From contig JAFFSR010000347.1 of assembly GCA_017163975.1 (NCBI GenBank), positions 7,554,001 to 7,618,000 on the forward strand: a stretch of DNA of 64,000 nucleotides, in the 5' to 3' direction. Numbering within the stretch: the first letter of the stretch is position 1; each line of letters opens with the position of its first letter. A program made the position numbers and the translations under genes. The notes under the pieces were generated by a model that searched no databases, was not told the DNA's origin, and saw only the letters and a list, made by a program, of their open reading frames with translations. This DNA comes from Anastatus disparis (Eukaryota > Arthropoda > Insecta > Hymenoptera > Eupelmidae). Below, in pieces: positions 20,743-33,161 of the stretch.

Positions 20743-22192
20743 TGTGAAGTCCTGGCTTTACACCAGGACAGAATTGATAATTAAATGTTGTGTGTTACGA
20801 GAACTACGTGTATATGTTTTATTATAATATTAAATAAAGAATAAAGTTAGTAATTGATTTATAAACGTTTTATCAAATGTTAGTCTAGTGGTAGAAAGAC
20901 TCTACCAATTTTAATTGATTTAAATCGCTGTCACAATTAAATATACTTGAATTTTGAAAGAAACATATAGAAATATAATTGTAATAATCTTACCATGATT
21001 CAGCCAAGTAGATACAGGCAGACAATAAGTAAGTATACTTGATTTATTGATCTGATTATAGAGATTTTATTTGATACTTTTATAATAAACTAAATATAAA
21101 GTGATTTAATATATTTCGCGAATAATTGTATAATTTTCAAATGCGAGAAGTATAGTTGTAATAATTGTATCTTTGCAAGTACTTATTGGAAAATGCGGGT
21201 AAAAATGCTCGTAGAAGTTCTTTGAAAAAGTGCTTCTTAATCTTTAATACAATTTGAATTTTGAATTGATGTCAATCTATGGAGTAATGCTTATTATGCA
21301 TTTTGGTTCTTATTGAATGATATCGTTAACGTGGTAAATCTGGTTCACATAGCCTTCACATTGTTCTTGTTTTGTTGATTTTGTAAATCGCATTGCACTT
21401 TCTTTTGTTTCTTAAAAAATGATTTAATTTTACAATATGCTTACTAACTAGGAGAGTATCACAACTCCGGATCATGGATTTTGCTCAAACTTGGGGATAA
21501 GTTTCCAAATGTCAAAATATGAAATGAAACAGAATTTTAGACACCAACACCCAATATTTCCCTAGTTATAGGCAATTACAGGGAATCACTAAAAAAGTTA
21601 CTAGATTTTTAAACGCATATAGTTCCTTAGCATTGATAGCTAGAAGCTTGAAACTTTTTTTAAATAAAAGCTGAGCTTAAATCCTTTCGAAATAGTAGTT
21701 ATAGCATGTCAAAATATTATTTTTTCCCAACGTTATAGCGTAATAAACATCAAACCCAATTTCAGCTTTTGTTATTAATTAATGTTTTAAAAAGAAAAAT
21801 CAGGTCTAATGTTTATTACGCTATAATGTTGGGAAAAATAATATTTTGACATGCTATAACTACTATTTCGAAAGGATTGGAGCTCAACTTCCATTTAAAA
21901 AAAGTTTCAAGCCTCTAGCTATCAATGCTAAGGAACTATAGGCGTTTAAAAATCTACTAACTTTTTTAGTGATTTTCTTTAATTGCCTATAACTAGGGAA
22001 ATATTGAGCGTTGGTGTCTAAAATTCTGTTTCATTTCATATTTTGACATTTGGGCACTTATCCGAAAGTTTGAGCAAAATCCGTGATCCGGAGTTGTGAT
22101 ATTCTCCTAGTAAGTCACATTATCTGGTTGATGAATAACTGCATATTTTAGAATAACAAATTTTCAAATAAAAGTTACGTCATGACGTAACA
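20743..22192 (+). mobile_element. solo LTR of the G1 family with 4-bp target duplication
   Basis: TGTGAAGTCCTGG ... TGACGTAACA with the same internal landmarks as the LTR at 11478. It is flanked by CATC on both sides (20739-20742 and 22193-22196), the 4-bp duplication expected of Ty3/gypsy. No internal retroelement sequence remains. The LTR is split by a foldback element at 21449-22109. Confidence 0.8.
21449..22109. mobile_element. foldback element inside the solo LTR
   Basis: Near-perfect arms of about 300 bp (TAGGAGAGTATCACAACTCC at the left, complement ending GTTGTGATATTCTCCTA at the right) around a short loop near 21790. Noncoding. No clear target duplication. Confidence 0.85.
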
Positions 22193-23574
22193 CATCTACA
22201 CAAATTTGTAAAAATGTGTTTGCAGAAAAAATAACTATCATTTTTATACGTAAAATATTAAGTAAAAAGAATACTCACGTTGATTTCAACATAATGAATT
22301 AAAAAATAGTTCTATTAGTCTGTAGATCTATCAATCGAACGTTGTTTTTTCTCGTTTTTTTATCGATGTTTTAATGTTTTTCATTTAAAAATGTTTTCCA
22401 TTGACGTTTCATTGTAAACAGGATTAAATTTTTGTTGTCTCTTGATATACATATTAATATGAATTGTTTCTATAACAAAATTAATGATACATGTAAATTA
22501 TGTCATAAAATTTTCACGATCGAAAAAATCATTTAAGGGGATTTAATGAGGTATATGGATTTATACATGGCTACCAACATTGCAGTTTTCCAAATTTTTT
22601 ATCTTCATTGAAAAATTTCCCGAAATTTCTTTATATTAGGCTTTCTATTAGTAAAAATGGAAGGCAGTAATAAATAGAAATTTGAAACATTTTTGGATTA
22701 AGAATAAAAAATTTGGAAAACTGTGATGTCGGTGTTTTTTTACAAAATTAAATGAAAATTTAATTAAATTTATAAAGACTATATTTAAGTGTTTGATTGC
22801 GATTTTGATTTAACAAAATTTAAATTTAATCATTTGATTATTTAATTTTAATTTAGCTTTTTCAAAATTATATTTTTAACTAATAAAATCGTAAAATTAA
22901 TAATTATTCATATGATTAAACTTCACGATGATTAGAGGATAATTAGCTAATTGTAAAAAAAGATATTATTACCTTTTTTTCATCTATTATTAATCTTAAA
23001 CTTATATGTTATGATATATCATTATATACAAAACTTAAAATTAGCTATTTCCAAGTTCACTACAAGCTTGAATTTATTTTTAGTTATTTCTAAGCTTAAA
23101 TTTAGCTTAATTCAGTTATTTCCTAGCTAATTGCAAGCTTAAATCCAGCTAAATTTAACGCTGTAATGTAGGTCCAAAAATGAGGGGCACACTTCTGACG
23201 ATGACAGCGACGACAGCGGCGATATACTTTCAATAAAGAAAATATAATATAAATAAATCTAAAATTCGGCTGAAATCGAACCAAAATTGCTTAAAATTAT
23301 TCTAAATTTTAGCTAAATTTTAGTTAATTTCCATCTAAATTTTGTATAAATTTAGCTGACTTTTGGTTCAATGTAGCTAACTTTTATGTAATTTTACCTG
23401 ACTTCAGCTAACTAAGCTAATTTTGATCTTACTTTTAGCTAATTTTTAGCTAATTTTTAAGTAACTTTTAGCTTCATTTTAGCTAGATTCTAGCAAAATT
23501 CTATCTACTTAAGAACAAATCGAATTCTTATACACAGCGGCAGCGGTGGCGGCGAAATCTTTTTATAATATATA

Positions 23575-25008
23575 CTAGGGGGCATGCCCCCTGCGCGCAA
23601 GCGCGCCAACCCCCATCTTGCTTTTATAATTTAAAAAAAATAACCAAGAATTTGCAATTTTGAAAGAAATATGTAGAAATATAATTGTAATAATCTTACT
23701 ACGATTCAGCTAAGTAGATACAGGCAGACAGTGAATAAGTACACTTGGTTTAATAATTCAATTATAGAGATTTTATTTGATACTTTTATAATGAACTGAA
23801 TATAATGATAGTTTTATATTCGACAGTTTTATAATGAACTAAAAATGGAAGGTAGTAATAGATATTTGAAACATTTCTCCCATCTAAAGTATAAAAGTGG
23901 TTAACTACATTGGAATCCCATTGGAGTTAAGGTTTTCTTACTTTGGACGGCAGCTTTATGGATTAAGAATAAAAAATTTGGAAAACTATAATGTCGGTGT
24001 TTTTTTACAAAATTAAATAAAAATTTAATTCAATTTATAAAGACTATATTTAAGTGTTGGATATTGATTTTGACTTAACAAAATTTAAATCTTATCATTT
24101 GATTATTAAACTTCAATTTAGCTTTTTCAAAATGATATTTTCAACCCTATACTTTAAATAAAATCGTAAAATTTATAATTATTTATATGATTAAACTTCA
24201 CGATGATTACAGGATAGTTAGCTAATTGTGAAAATATATTGTAACCTATTTTTCATCTATCATAAATCTTAAACTTATATGTTATTATATATCGTTATAT
24301 ACAAAACTTAAAATTAGCTATTACCAAGTTGACTACAAGCTTTAAATCAGCTGATTTTCAGTTATTTTAAAGCTCAAATATAGCTTAATTTAGTTATTTC
24401 CTACCTAATTACATGCTTAAATCCAGCTAAATTTAACGCTGTAATATAGTTCTAAAAATGAGGGGCACATTTCTAACGATAACAGCGATAACAGCGGTGA
24501 TATACTCTCAATGATATAGAGACGTATAATATAAATAGATCTAAAATGCAGCTAAAATTCAGTTAAAAACAAATCAATATTTACCTGAAATTGCCTAAAA
24601 TTACTATAAATTTTAGATAACTGTTAGCTAAATTTCAGCTAATTTCCAACTAAATTTTTGTATGAATTTAGCTAATTTTAACATTAAATTTAGCTAACTT
24701 TTGATTTAATGTAACTAACTTTTGATTGAATGTAGCTAACTTTTGATCGAATGTAGCTAACTTTTGATTGAATGTAGCTAACTTTTGATTGAATGTAGCT
24801 AACTTTTGATTGAATGTAGCTAACTTTAATTTAATTTTATCTGACTTTAGCTAACTTTAAGCTAACTTTTATCTACCTTTTAGCTAATTTTTAACTAACT
24901 TTTAGCGAAATTTTAGTTAGATTCTAGGTAAATTCTAGCTAACCAAGGACAAATCGAATTCTTACACACAGCGGCAACGGCGACGGCGGAATCTGTTTAT
25001 AATATAGA
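23575..25008 (-). mobile_element. Helitron copy B with classical termini
   Basis: Minus-strand 5' end TCTATATTATAAACAG at 25008; 3' end with hairpins GGCGCGCTTGCGCGC and GGGGGCATGCCCCC followed by CTAG and T at 23575. This is the textbook Helitron layout (5' TC, 3' hairpin plus CTRR, insertion between A and T). It abuts copy A head to tail. Near its 3' end (23660-23860) it carries a fragment of the G1-family LTR that also lies in copy A. No Rep/helicase frame. Confidence 0.8.
24680..24830. repeat. 21-bp tandem repeat
   Basis: About seven copies of the 21-mer 'gtagctaacttttgattgaat' (nearly identical) within the AGCTAA-rich tract of Helitron B. The same words are scattered more loosely through copy A and to 25250. 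Confidence 0.9.
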
Positions 25009-25340
25009 GAGATATAGCTAGCTTTTGGCTAAATTACAGCTAAATATATCTGAATTTCAGCCAACTTTTAGCTGATTTTCAGCTAACTTTTAGCTAACTT
25101 CTAACTAACTTATACGTAACTTTTTGCTGACTTTTAGCTTGCTTTCAGCTAAATTATAGCTAAATTCATCAAAATTTTAGCTAACTTTTAGCTGATTCTA
25201 GCTGAATGTTAGCTGAATTTTAGCTGAATTTCAGCTAAATTTCAGCTAAATTTAGGAGCTAAAAATGAGCAGCGTATTTCAGACGGCGACAGCGTCGACA
25301 GCGGCGATATATTTTTAATAGTATATATATATATATATAT
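25009..25340 (-). mobile_element. third Helitron fragment
   Basis: Continues with AGCTAACTTTT words and ends with GACAGCG..CGACAGCGGCGATATA (25280-25310), the block found in copies A (23200) and B (24480). It is a partial copy lacking termini. Confidence 0.55.
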
Positions 25341-25609
25341 ATATAGACATACATTGGAACTCAAGGCATATTTTAACGTAAAATTTTACGCTTTTTCGAT
25401 TGTCGATTTCAAAAGTATGGGTTCCGATTTAAAAAAAAAGTTCACCTCTAAATAACCTTTAAGGTGAGGTTCAAGGTCAAATCCAAAGTCATCACTGGAT
25501 TCCTCGTTGGAAGTTACATAAGATCTAACCTTAACAATGTTTTTTTTGTTGAATACCAACTCTCTGAGATTTTCCGGAGTTCCCATACTTTTTCCTCACC
25601 CTGTTTTTA

Positions 25610-25677
<68 letters not shown>

Positions 25678-25750
25678 TGCATACACGTTTAAGATGTTCT
25701 TCGTTAGAGCCGTCAATATATTAACTTTTCTAAGAAAATATTTACAAAAA
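25341..25750. repeat. (TA)n microsatellite and flanks
   Basis: TA run at about 25611-25673. The preceding 270 bp have short ORFs on both strands without recognisable motifs; I do not support a gene. Confidence 0.7.
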
Positions 25751-26190
25751 TGTAAAGAATTGAAAATTTTTTTTTTAAATTACAACTTTGACTTTTGATT
25801 TTGAGGTAGTCATCTCCGTTTTGAATCTTTTCTAGATTTTTCTGAAAATTGCTCTATATGTTCATAAAAGTTTTTTTGTACACAAATAAAGTTCTTAGAA
25901 TCACTCAAATAATGCACTTAAATTTTTTCAAATTATTTTTATCAATTTTTTTGATTTTGCAAATAGTTAATTTTTGCAAATTTAAAAAAATTGCTCTAGA
26001 AATTCTAAAAAAATTTAAGTGCATACTTTGGCTAATTTAAAAATTATTTTATTCTTTACTTTTTTTCATAAGTGCATTGTTTTCAATAAAAAAATACACT
26101 TATAATTTTCTGATTTTGAACAGTTTTATTGATTCAAAGAGCTGTCTCTGACGAAAATTGAGTATTTTGATTTAAGAAATGTCGATTAAA
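25751..26190. other. AT-rich spacer
   Basis: No gene or defined element seen. Homopolymer-rich A/T sequence. Confidence 0.5.
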
Positions 26191-26199
26191 ATGCTGTAA

Positions 26200-26400
26200 A
26201 GAGTCAATTTGTGGTTTATTCGGTAGAGCGTTGGATTCATAATCTCGGGTTTCTGAATTCTAATGCCGCTCTCGGTAGTCGATTGATGCAAGCACTATTG
26301 TACGTTACATGTGCTTTATTAACGAACACACTTACGAGCTTCGTCACTAATTGGCATAGCAAAAATAACATAGTATAAATATAGCGATGTTAAAAAAAAG
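26200..26400 (+). mobile_element. degenerate tRNA-derived SINE
   Basis: The head TTTATTCGGTAGAGCGTTGG, then ATTCATAATC (anticodon-like CAT) and a damaged B-box, is a tRNA-like promoter remnant. The body 'aacgaacacacttacgagcttcgtcactaattggcat' follows. It ends in an A-rich run at about 26391-26400. No clear target duplication. Confidence 0.45.
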
Positions 26401-26516
26401 GAAAATGCTGGAAATTGATCTATTTTAGTCTTTATAAAAAAAATATCTTTTTTTTTTTATTTCAATTAGCACCGTTAAACTTTATTAGTTTAGACATTAT
26501 TTTTTTTCCTTTTCAT

Positions 26517-26745
26517 TGAAGTGAAACTTCTTTACCGACGGTATACAGCTTCCATCAGAGACACAAAAAAGAATTATACAGGAGTGAATTGATTTCGTAA
26601 TGATACAGGCAACGGAACTAATGAAACGAAAGTGTATATATAGGAGGTGCGCTCATGCCTTGACGGTAAACTAAGGTACTAGATACATATAAAGAAAAAA
26701 GTAGAGGTACTGACTTGATTTCAAATGCGTCGATATAGTATATGT
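26517..26745 (+). repeat. dispersed repeat, copy 1
   Basis: About 230 bp starting GAAGTGAAACTTCTTTA. It is matched at roughly 80% or better by eye at 38185-38410, including GGAGTGAATTGATTTC, CAACGGAACTAATGAAACG and AAGGTACTAGATAC. GAAGTGAAACTTC is itself palindromic. Unclassified. Confidence 0.75.
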
Positions 26746-26797
26746 GTACTATATCTATCATTTATATCTGAATGAATAAAGAAAATAACAGTGGCTT

Positions 26798-26838
26798 GCG
26801 TTTCCCATCTTTTAGGAAATGCAAAAGATGGGAAACGC
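26798..26838. repeat. perfect 16-bp hairpin
   Basis: GCGTTTCCCATCTTTT pairs perfectly with AAAAGATGGGAAACGC across a 9-base loop. Confidence 0.9.
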
Positions 26839-27031
26839 CGGTATCCCAAACCACTTTTTATACGGTTGAAATCCAAAAAAATAATCCTTACAACACTGTC
26901 TGAAGTATTGTATTTTTATAAAAGAAATATCGTAACAGGAATTTCATTCATTTCATTTACAACTAAAAAAAATTAATTCTTTGAAAAATCTAAATTTAAA
27001 ATTATTTAGAGAATACTAAAAATATTGATAG

Positions 27032-27270
27032 TGTTACGTCCTGGCTTTCGCCAGGACTAAATTAAAATGGATATATTTATAGAATTTTGTAGATTTATAT
27101 GAAACTTGAATCGATCTGTAATATTTGAATAAATTATCAAAGTTAATTATAATAATATTTGAAAGAATAAGAATGTATATGAAATCTAGTGGTGGATGAA
27201 CTCCACCAATATTTTAATTAAGTGAGATCGTTTTTTAAAAATAAAGTGAATATATAAGTGAATATTTATT
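27032..27270 (-). mobile_element. LTR fragment, probable 3' LTR of gypsy element G2
   Basis: Starts TGTTACGTCCTGGCTTTCGC and matches the first about 240 bp of the G1-family LTR (CTAGTGGT...ACTCCACCAATATTTTAATT), in the same orientation as the LTR at 47150. It breaks off at about 27270, next to a hairpin (AGATTGCAT...ATGCAATCT). Confidence 0.65.
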
Positions 27271-28570
27271 CACTTCTCTCCCGGCTCAAGATTGCATAGG
27301 CGACAATTATGCAATCTAAAAAAAATAATTAATTTAGTAAACTTAAGTTTTAACATTTTAACTTAATACTATAGATGTGGCAGTATTCTTAAAGTTATTA
27401 ATAATTAGTGATATAATTAACATTGAATCTAGTTATGGTAATGGTCTACTTATGATTCGTATACGAGTGTGTTTTTTCTTTTTAATTTTCATGTATGTAC
27501 AAATTATTGTAAGTTATTTTTACATTTTTTTAAAAGCTACAAGTATTATGAATATAAGAAGAGATTTAATCTGAGTAAAAGGTAACTTTATTAGTAAGTT
27601 ATTATTTAAATTTTTCAAAAATGTTCTGCTTTTGTCTCTAATTTGTATGGAACTTTAACATAAATCTGATTGAAACGTAAACTGATTAATTGTAATTTTC
27701 TTCTTTATTTTGACAAATATGTTCTCCAAATAATCTTAGAGTTTAGAATGAAAATTGAACTACGTTCTCTCATTCTATATAGAACTTATAATAAAGTTCA
27801 TTATTTCTTTTTTGCTTTACAAAAATTTTTTGAATTCTCGATAAAAACTTTTTTTATGATAGTTTGGTTTTTATTCTTGCAACACATCTTCTAAATAAAT
27901 TTAGAAGTTCAAATATTCATTTGAATATTGATTTATGTTGTATTTGGATGAAAGTATGTATCTTTCCCATTTTTTTTGTTTTTGAAGATTTTTTTTTGTG
28001 TGAAAAATGAAATCATTTTTACGAATACATGTCAGTCAATATATGTTTGCATACCGTAAATTCAGAGACAAAAGTAATTAATTTATAAATAAAAATATAA
28101 GACAAAATGTAACATTTATAAGTTTAATGATAATTATAACTAAATGTTAGATTTCTTTTACAAGATGTTTCTTTTGAATGAAAAATAAAGATGAAAGTAT
28201 AGATAAAAAGATTGATATAAATAAAATTTCAAACTTTAAATCTTATAATACAATATACGTTTTATAAATAGATAGTGTGTATAATGATTTTACATATTTT
28301 ATTAAATTATCAAACCTATTGATTCAAATTGATTGATTTAAATTTCTTAATATAGATTCCATTCATTGTTGATCGAATCAATCGATTTAAATGTAAATAT
28401 TTCTTATTATTTAAATTGATTGATTTAACTTGATAGAACCCTTAAATCGACAATCTGTTAATCTACAAGCAACATTTTAAAAACTTACAGATTTTTTTTT
28501 ATTTTATAAAAATTGTTTATCAATAAAACATAAATAATATTAATGAACTAGAATATAAAAAAAAATAAAA
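27271..28570. other. AT-rich, no gene seen
   Basis: Between the G2 LTR fragment and gag. No pol motifs were found. Short AT-rich ORFs at 27377 and 27670 have no recognisable features. Confidence 0.5.
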
Positions 28571-28578
28571 TTATAGAT

Positions 28579-30137
28579 TCAAAAATTTATGAAATGTGCA
28601 ATAATTCCTGAAAAAGAGAAAAAGAGATTAGATTTTTTTATAAAATATTTATAATTTTTGTTCATGATATAATAGTAGAAATTAAATGTGTTTCTGATTT
28701 GTTTGATGTTATTTAGAATTTTTAATGATAAATCAAAATATTTAAATATATTGTTATTAATTATTTTTTTATTTGAACCTTGCTGATTATGAGTTAATGT
28801 GATATTTTTATTTTTAGGAATAATTTTGTTTTTCAGACACGTCTTATTATTTAAATGTTTTGGTTTTATTTTGATAATATTAGTGTATTTGATATATTTA
28901 TCAAACACCATTTTATTTTGATTTTTATTTAAATTATTAGAGCTATTTGTTGTAAAGTATTTTTGTATTTTCAAAAATTATTATTTTCTTGTAGAGAATC
29001 ATTTTTGTTATTAGCTGTGTCGTTTTTAATGAGTTTGGATATATTATTTTTGCTGGCAAGATTTGTTTTAATTAAACATAGTTGAATCAATTCATCAAGT
29101 TTTGGTCCATCATTAAATTGTAATACAGAATTATTGCTGTAAATAATTTGAGCTTCTTCGTATTCTATAAAGTCATTTATTAATGGGACAATATTGTCGA
29201 AAGTTATTGATTCTTCTTTTGCATTTTTTAAATTATTTTCGCATTCTTTATTTTGTTTGAGATCATTTGCATACGATTTTTCTTTTTCTACACAATTCAT
29301 TGATTTTGTGTCATTTCGTACGGTCAGATCATATGAATTCACTGTTTCGCAATCTTCTAAAACTGGAACTTGATGTATTATAACTTGATTACTCAACAAT
29401 TTTTTAGTTTGTTCAGATTCAATTGGAATACATTCAAATTCTTTTGTTTTTATATAATTTATATGAAGTTCATTGTATTTAACTTCTCTAGTAGTTTTCT
29501 TGGCTAATAAAATAGTATTAGCTTGAACATTTTCTTGATGTTTTATGTTTGTTTTTTCATAATTTTCTTTTTCGTTAATTTTGATATTTGTTATATCAAA
29601 ACGAGTAGATGTTTTATCGTCTATAATTAGATTATTCATATTATGTGTTTTAAATTCTGCCGATCTATTACTTGACGTTTCTGGTTCATTAACAGATGTA
29701 TTACCACAGTATTCTTTATTTTTATCATATGATAGATAAAAAAGTCGTAAATCACCTATCTTCTTGCAATTTTTACGTGAGTGACCTGTAGTTTCACAAT
29801 ATATACATTAATTTTTTTGTTCATAGTCAGTAGGTTCATCATTTGGATACAGAACATTTAATGCTAATATAAAATCATCTATGTTGTTGATTTTTGCTTG
29901 ATGTATAATAGAAAAGATGCTACCTCTAAGTTTCAACTTTGCAATAAAAAACAGTTTCCTTTGATCATTTGCTAAACTTCTTGCTAATTTTATTTCATTA
30001 ATATATTCACTAGGTAGCATGTTTTTACCATCAAATATTGATAAGATTTCAAAAAATAAATTATCATCATTATTTTCCTTTATTATGATTTTTATAGTTT
30101 AATTTTTCATCAGGAAAATTTAAAATGTTTGATTAAT
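28579..30137 (-). pseudogene. gag: gag pseudogene of gypsy element G2
   Basis: A frame beginning at the giant-hAT border reads FFEILSIFDGKNMLPSEYIN (capsid start, comparable with IPEFDGKNIPLEDYI in G1), then IKLARSLANDQRKLFFIAKL and LRGSIFSIIHQAK, ending DYEQKN plus an in-frame TAA. It continues in the same frame with a single zinc knuckle CIYCETTGHSRKNC and a long Asn/Lys/Glu-rich tail to 28971. A further AT-rich frame (28974-28579) follows without motifs. G2 therefore has one knuckle where G1 has ten. The gag N-terminus is missing or beyond the hAT insertion on the right. Confidence 0.7.
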
Positions 30138-30145
30138 GTTAGTAT
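30138..30145. repeat. 8-bp target duplication, left copy
   Basis: GTTAGTAT immediately left of CAGGGTTGCA; identical to 45802-45809. Confidence 0.9.
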
Positions 30146-30775
30146 CAGGGTTGCAAATATTTAAATCATTTTGAGCTTTAAATAAATTTTAATTTACAAA
30201 TCCTTTTTGAACTCGTAATTGAAGTTTTATTTAATTAACAATTCCTTTTAAATTAATAATTAAAAATATTTTAATTAACGAATCAAAATCTAATCGTGAA
30301 TTGAAAACGCTTTAATTAAAAAAATCAAAATGTAATCGTGAATTGAAAGGGCTTTAATTACAAAATCAAAAGGAATTCTTAATTAAATAAATTTCAATTA
30401 AGAAATCAAAATTTAATCGTGAATTGAAAGGGCTTTAATTCCAAAATCAAAAGGAATCCTTAATTAAATAAATTTCAATTAAGAAATCAAAATGTAATCT
30501 TGAATTCATAGGGCTTTAATTCCAAAATCAAAAGGAATTCTTAATTAAATAAATTGCAATTAAGAAATCAAAATTTAATCGTGAATTGAAAGGGCTTTAA
30601 TTCCAAAATCAAAAGAATCCTTAATTAAATAAATTTCAATTAAGAAATCAAAATGTAATTGTGAATTGAAAGAGCGTCAGTTATGATTATGATTTGTGAA
30701 TTCGAGGGCTTTAATTAAAACTTCCACAATTCCTTTTTAATTAAACGTACCAAGGAATTTTTAACATATATATGT
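30146..30775 (+). repeat. outer inverted repeat, left, with 81-bp subrepeats
   Basis: After the terminal 200 bp come four to five copies of an about 81-bp unit (words AAAATCAAAAGGAATTC, AATTAAATAAATTTCAATTA, CGTGAATTGAAAGGGCTTTA). The AATTAA-rich unit is the mirror of 45230-45660. Confidence 0.9.
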
Positions 30776-32041
30776 ATATAAAAAAAAATATGTGGACGCG
30801 CTCATACATACGCACCTGGGCTCATATATATGCAACATTTCATGTCGACCCACACGCACACATACGCACAAGTTGATATATATATATACATGGTCCGTTT
30901 CATGTCAACTTGCACCCGTTGACCCGTATATATTTTGGTTTATATATATCTATATATACATACATACATACATACATCGGACATTTCATGTCGGTTAGCA
31001 CGTACTCATAAGTACAGGTTTTCATTATATGTGGTACATTTCATGACAACACGCACACACCCATTCGTGTACCCTTAGATTTATATATATGGGACATTTC
31101 ATGTCGATTTGCATGCATGCACACGCACATTAATAAACATAGGATTTTTCCCGTCAATTCGAAGGCACACACACAGGTTTATATATATGGGACATTTCAT
31201 GTCTATTCGCATGCATGCACACAGAATTTAATAAACATGGGATTTTTCACGTCAATTGGAACGCACGCACTTACAGGTTTAGATATATGGGACATTTCAT
31301 GCCAATGCGCACGCACACACACACACACACAGGATTATATATGGGACATTTCATGTCAACTCGTACATACTCATAATGACCGGCTTTTTTATATATGTGG
31401 GACATTTTATGACAACACGCACACACCCATCCGAGTTACCTTAGGTTTATATATATATATATATATATATGGGACATTTCACGTCGATTCGCATACATGC
31501 ACACGCACGTTAATATACATAGGATTTTTCACGTCAATTCGAACGCACACACACAGGTTTATATATATATATATATATGGGACATTTTATGTCGATTCGC
31601 ATGCATGCACACAAACTTTAATAAATATTGGATTTTTCACGTCAATTGGAACGCACGCACTTACAGGTTTAGATATATGGGACATTTCATGCCAATGCGC
31701 ACGCACACACACACACACAGGATTATATATGGGACATTTCATGTCAACTCGTACATACTCATAATGACAGGCTTTTTTATATATGTGGGACATTTTATGA
31801 CAACACGCACACACCCATCCGAGTAACCTTAGGTTTATATATATATATATATGGGACATTTCACGTCGATTCGCATGCATGCACACGCACGTTAATATAC
31901 ATAGAATTTTTCACGTCGATTCGAACGCACACACACAGGTTTATATATATATGGGACATTTTATGTCGATTCGCATGCATGCACACAAACTTTAATAAAT
32001 ATTGGATTTTTCACGTCAATTGGAACACACGCACATACAGG

Positions 32042-32119
<78 letters not shown>

Positions 32120-32472
32120 ATATTTCATGCCAATGTGCACCCATGCATACACTCACAGGATTATATATATGCGACATTTCATGTCAACTCGTACGTACTC
32201 ATAATCACAGGCTTTTCTATATATGCGGGGCATTTCATGACAACACGCTCACACCCATCCTAGTAACCTTAGGTTTATATATATATGGGACATTTCATGT
32301 CGATTCGCATGCATGCACACGTACGTTAATATACATAAGATTTTTCACGTCAATTCGAACGCACACACACAGGTTTACATATATATGGGACATTTCATGA
32401 CAACTCGCATGCATGCACATAAACTTTAATAAATATTGGATTTTTCACGTCAATCAGAACGTACGCACATAC

Positions 32473-32540
<68 letters not shown>

Positions 32541-32545
32541 TTTAC

Positions 32546-32587
<42 letters not shown>

Positions 32588-33106
32588 GACAGTACATGTC
32601 GTTGCGCATGTATGCACACACACGTTAATATACATGGGATTTTTAATTTCAATTCAAACGCATACAAACACACAGGTTTATATATATTGGACATTTTATG
32701 TCGATTCGCATGCATGCACACGTACGTTAATATACATAGGATTTTCCATGTCAATTCGAACGCACGCACACACACACAGGTTTATACATATGGTACATTT
32801 CATATCGATTCGCACGCATGCACACACGTTAATATACATAGGATTTTTCACGTCAATTATTACCCACGCCTATACAGGTTTATATATATGGGACTTTTGA
32901 TGACAACCCTAACACACCTATTCGAGCACCCTTAGGTTCACATATATGGGATGTATCATGTCAACACGCACGCACCGGTTTTCATATATTTGATATATCT
33001 TGTCAACTCGAACGCGGAAACACATCTAAACATGTATTTGAAATTTGTATTTATATATATGGGACCGTTTCCGTCAATTCACATGCGCTCACACACACAC
33101 ACACAC

Positions 33107-33160
<54 letters not shown>
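30776..33160 (+). repeat. minisatellite/TA array, left arm
   Basis: Dozens of units of the form (TA)n, GGGACATTTCATGTC, about 20 variable bases rich in CATGCATGCACAC, GGATTTTTCACGTCAATT, ACGCACACACACAGGTTTA. A higher-order unit of about 370-390 bp repeats at about 31090, 31470 and 31850. Pure TA runs lie at 32045-32116, 32475-32534, 32550-32584 and 33107-33157. Long frames through it (His/Thr/Ile/Tyr-rich) are repeat translations. Confidence 0.9.

Positions 33161-33161
<1 letters not shown>

Larger units (their letters stand above)
20394..23574 (-). mobile_element. Helitron copy A with nested solo LTR
   Basis: On the minus strand the 3' end (20394) is a G/C tract after GTTGGCGCGCC, and the 5' end (near 23574) reads TATATTATAAAAAGATTTCG. 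Both resemble copy B. It shares with copy B the GTCGGTGTTTTTTTACAAAA segment (22727 and 23993), the AGCTAA-rich tract and the GACAGCG...GGCGATATA block. It is noncoding (no Rep/helicase), so non-autonomous. A gypsy solo LTR lies inside. Confidence 0.65.

Noticed and set aside
30360..30680. CRISPR-like array of regular repeats
   Set aside because: The 81-bp units are AT-rich tandem repeats without unique spacers, mirrored in the opposite arm of a eukaryotic transposon.
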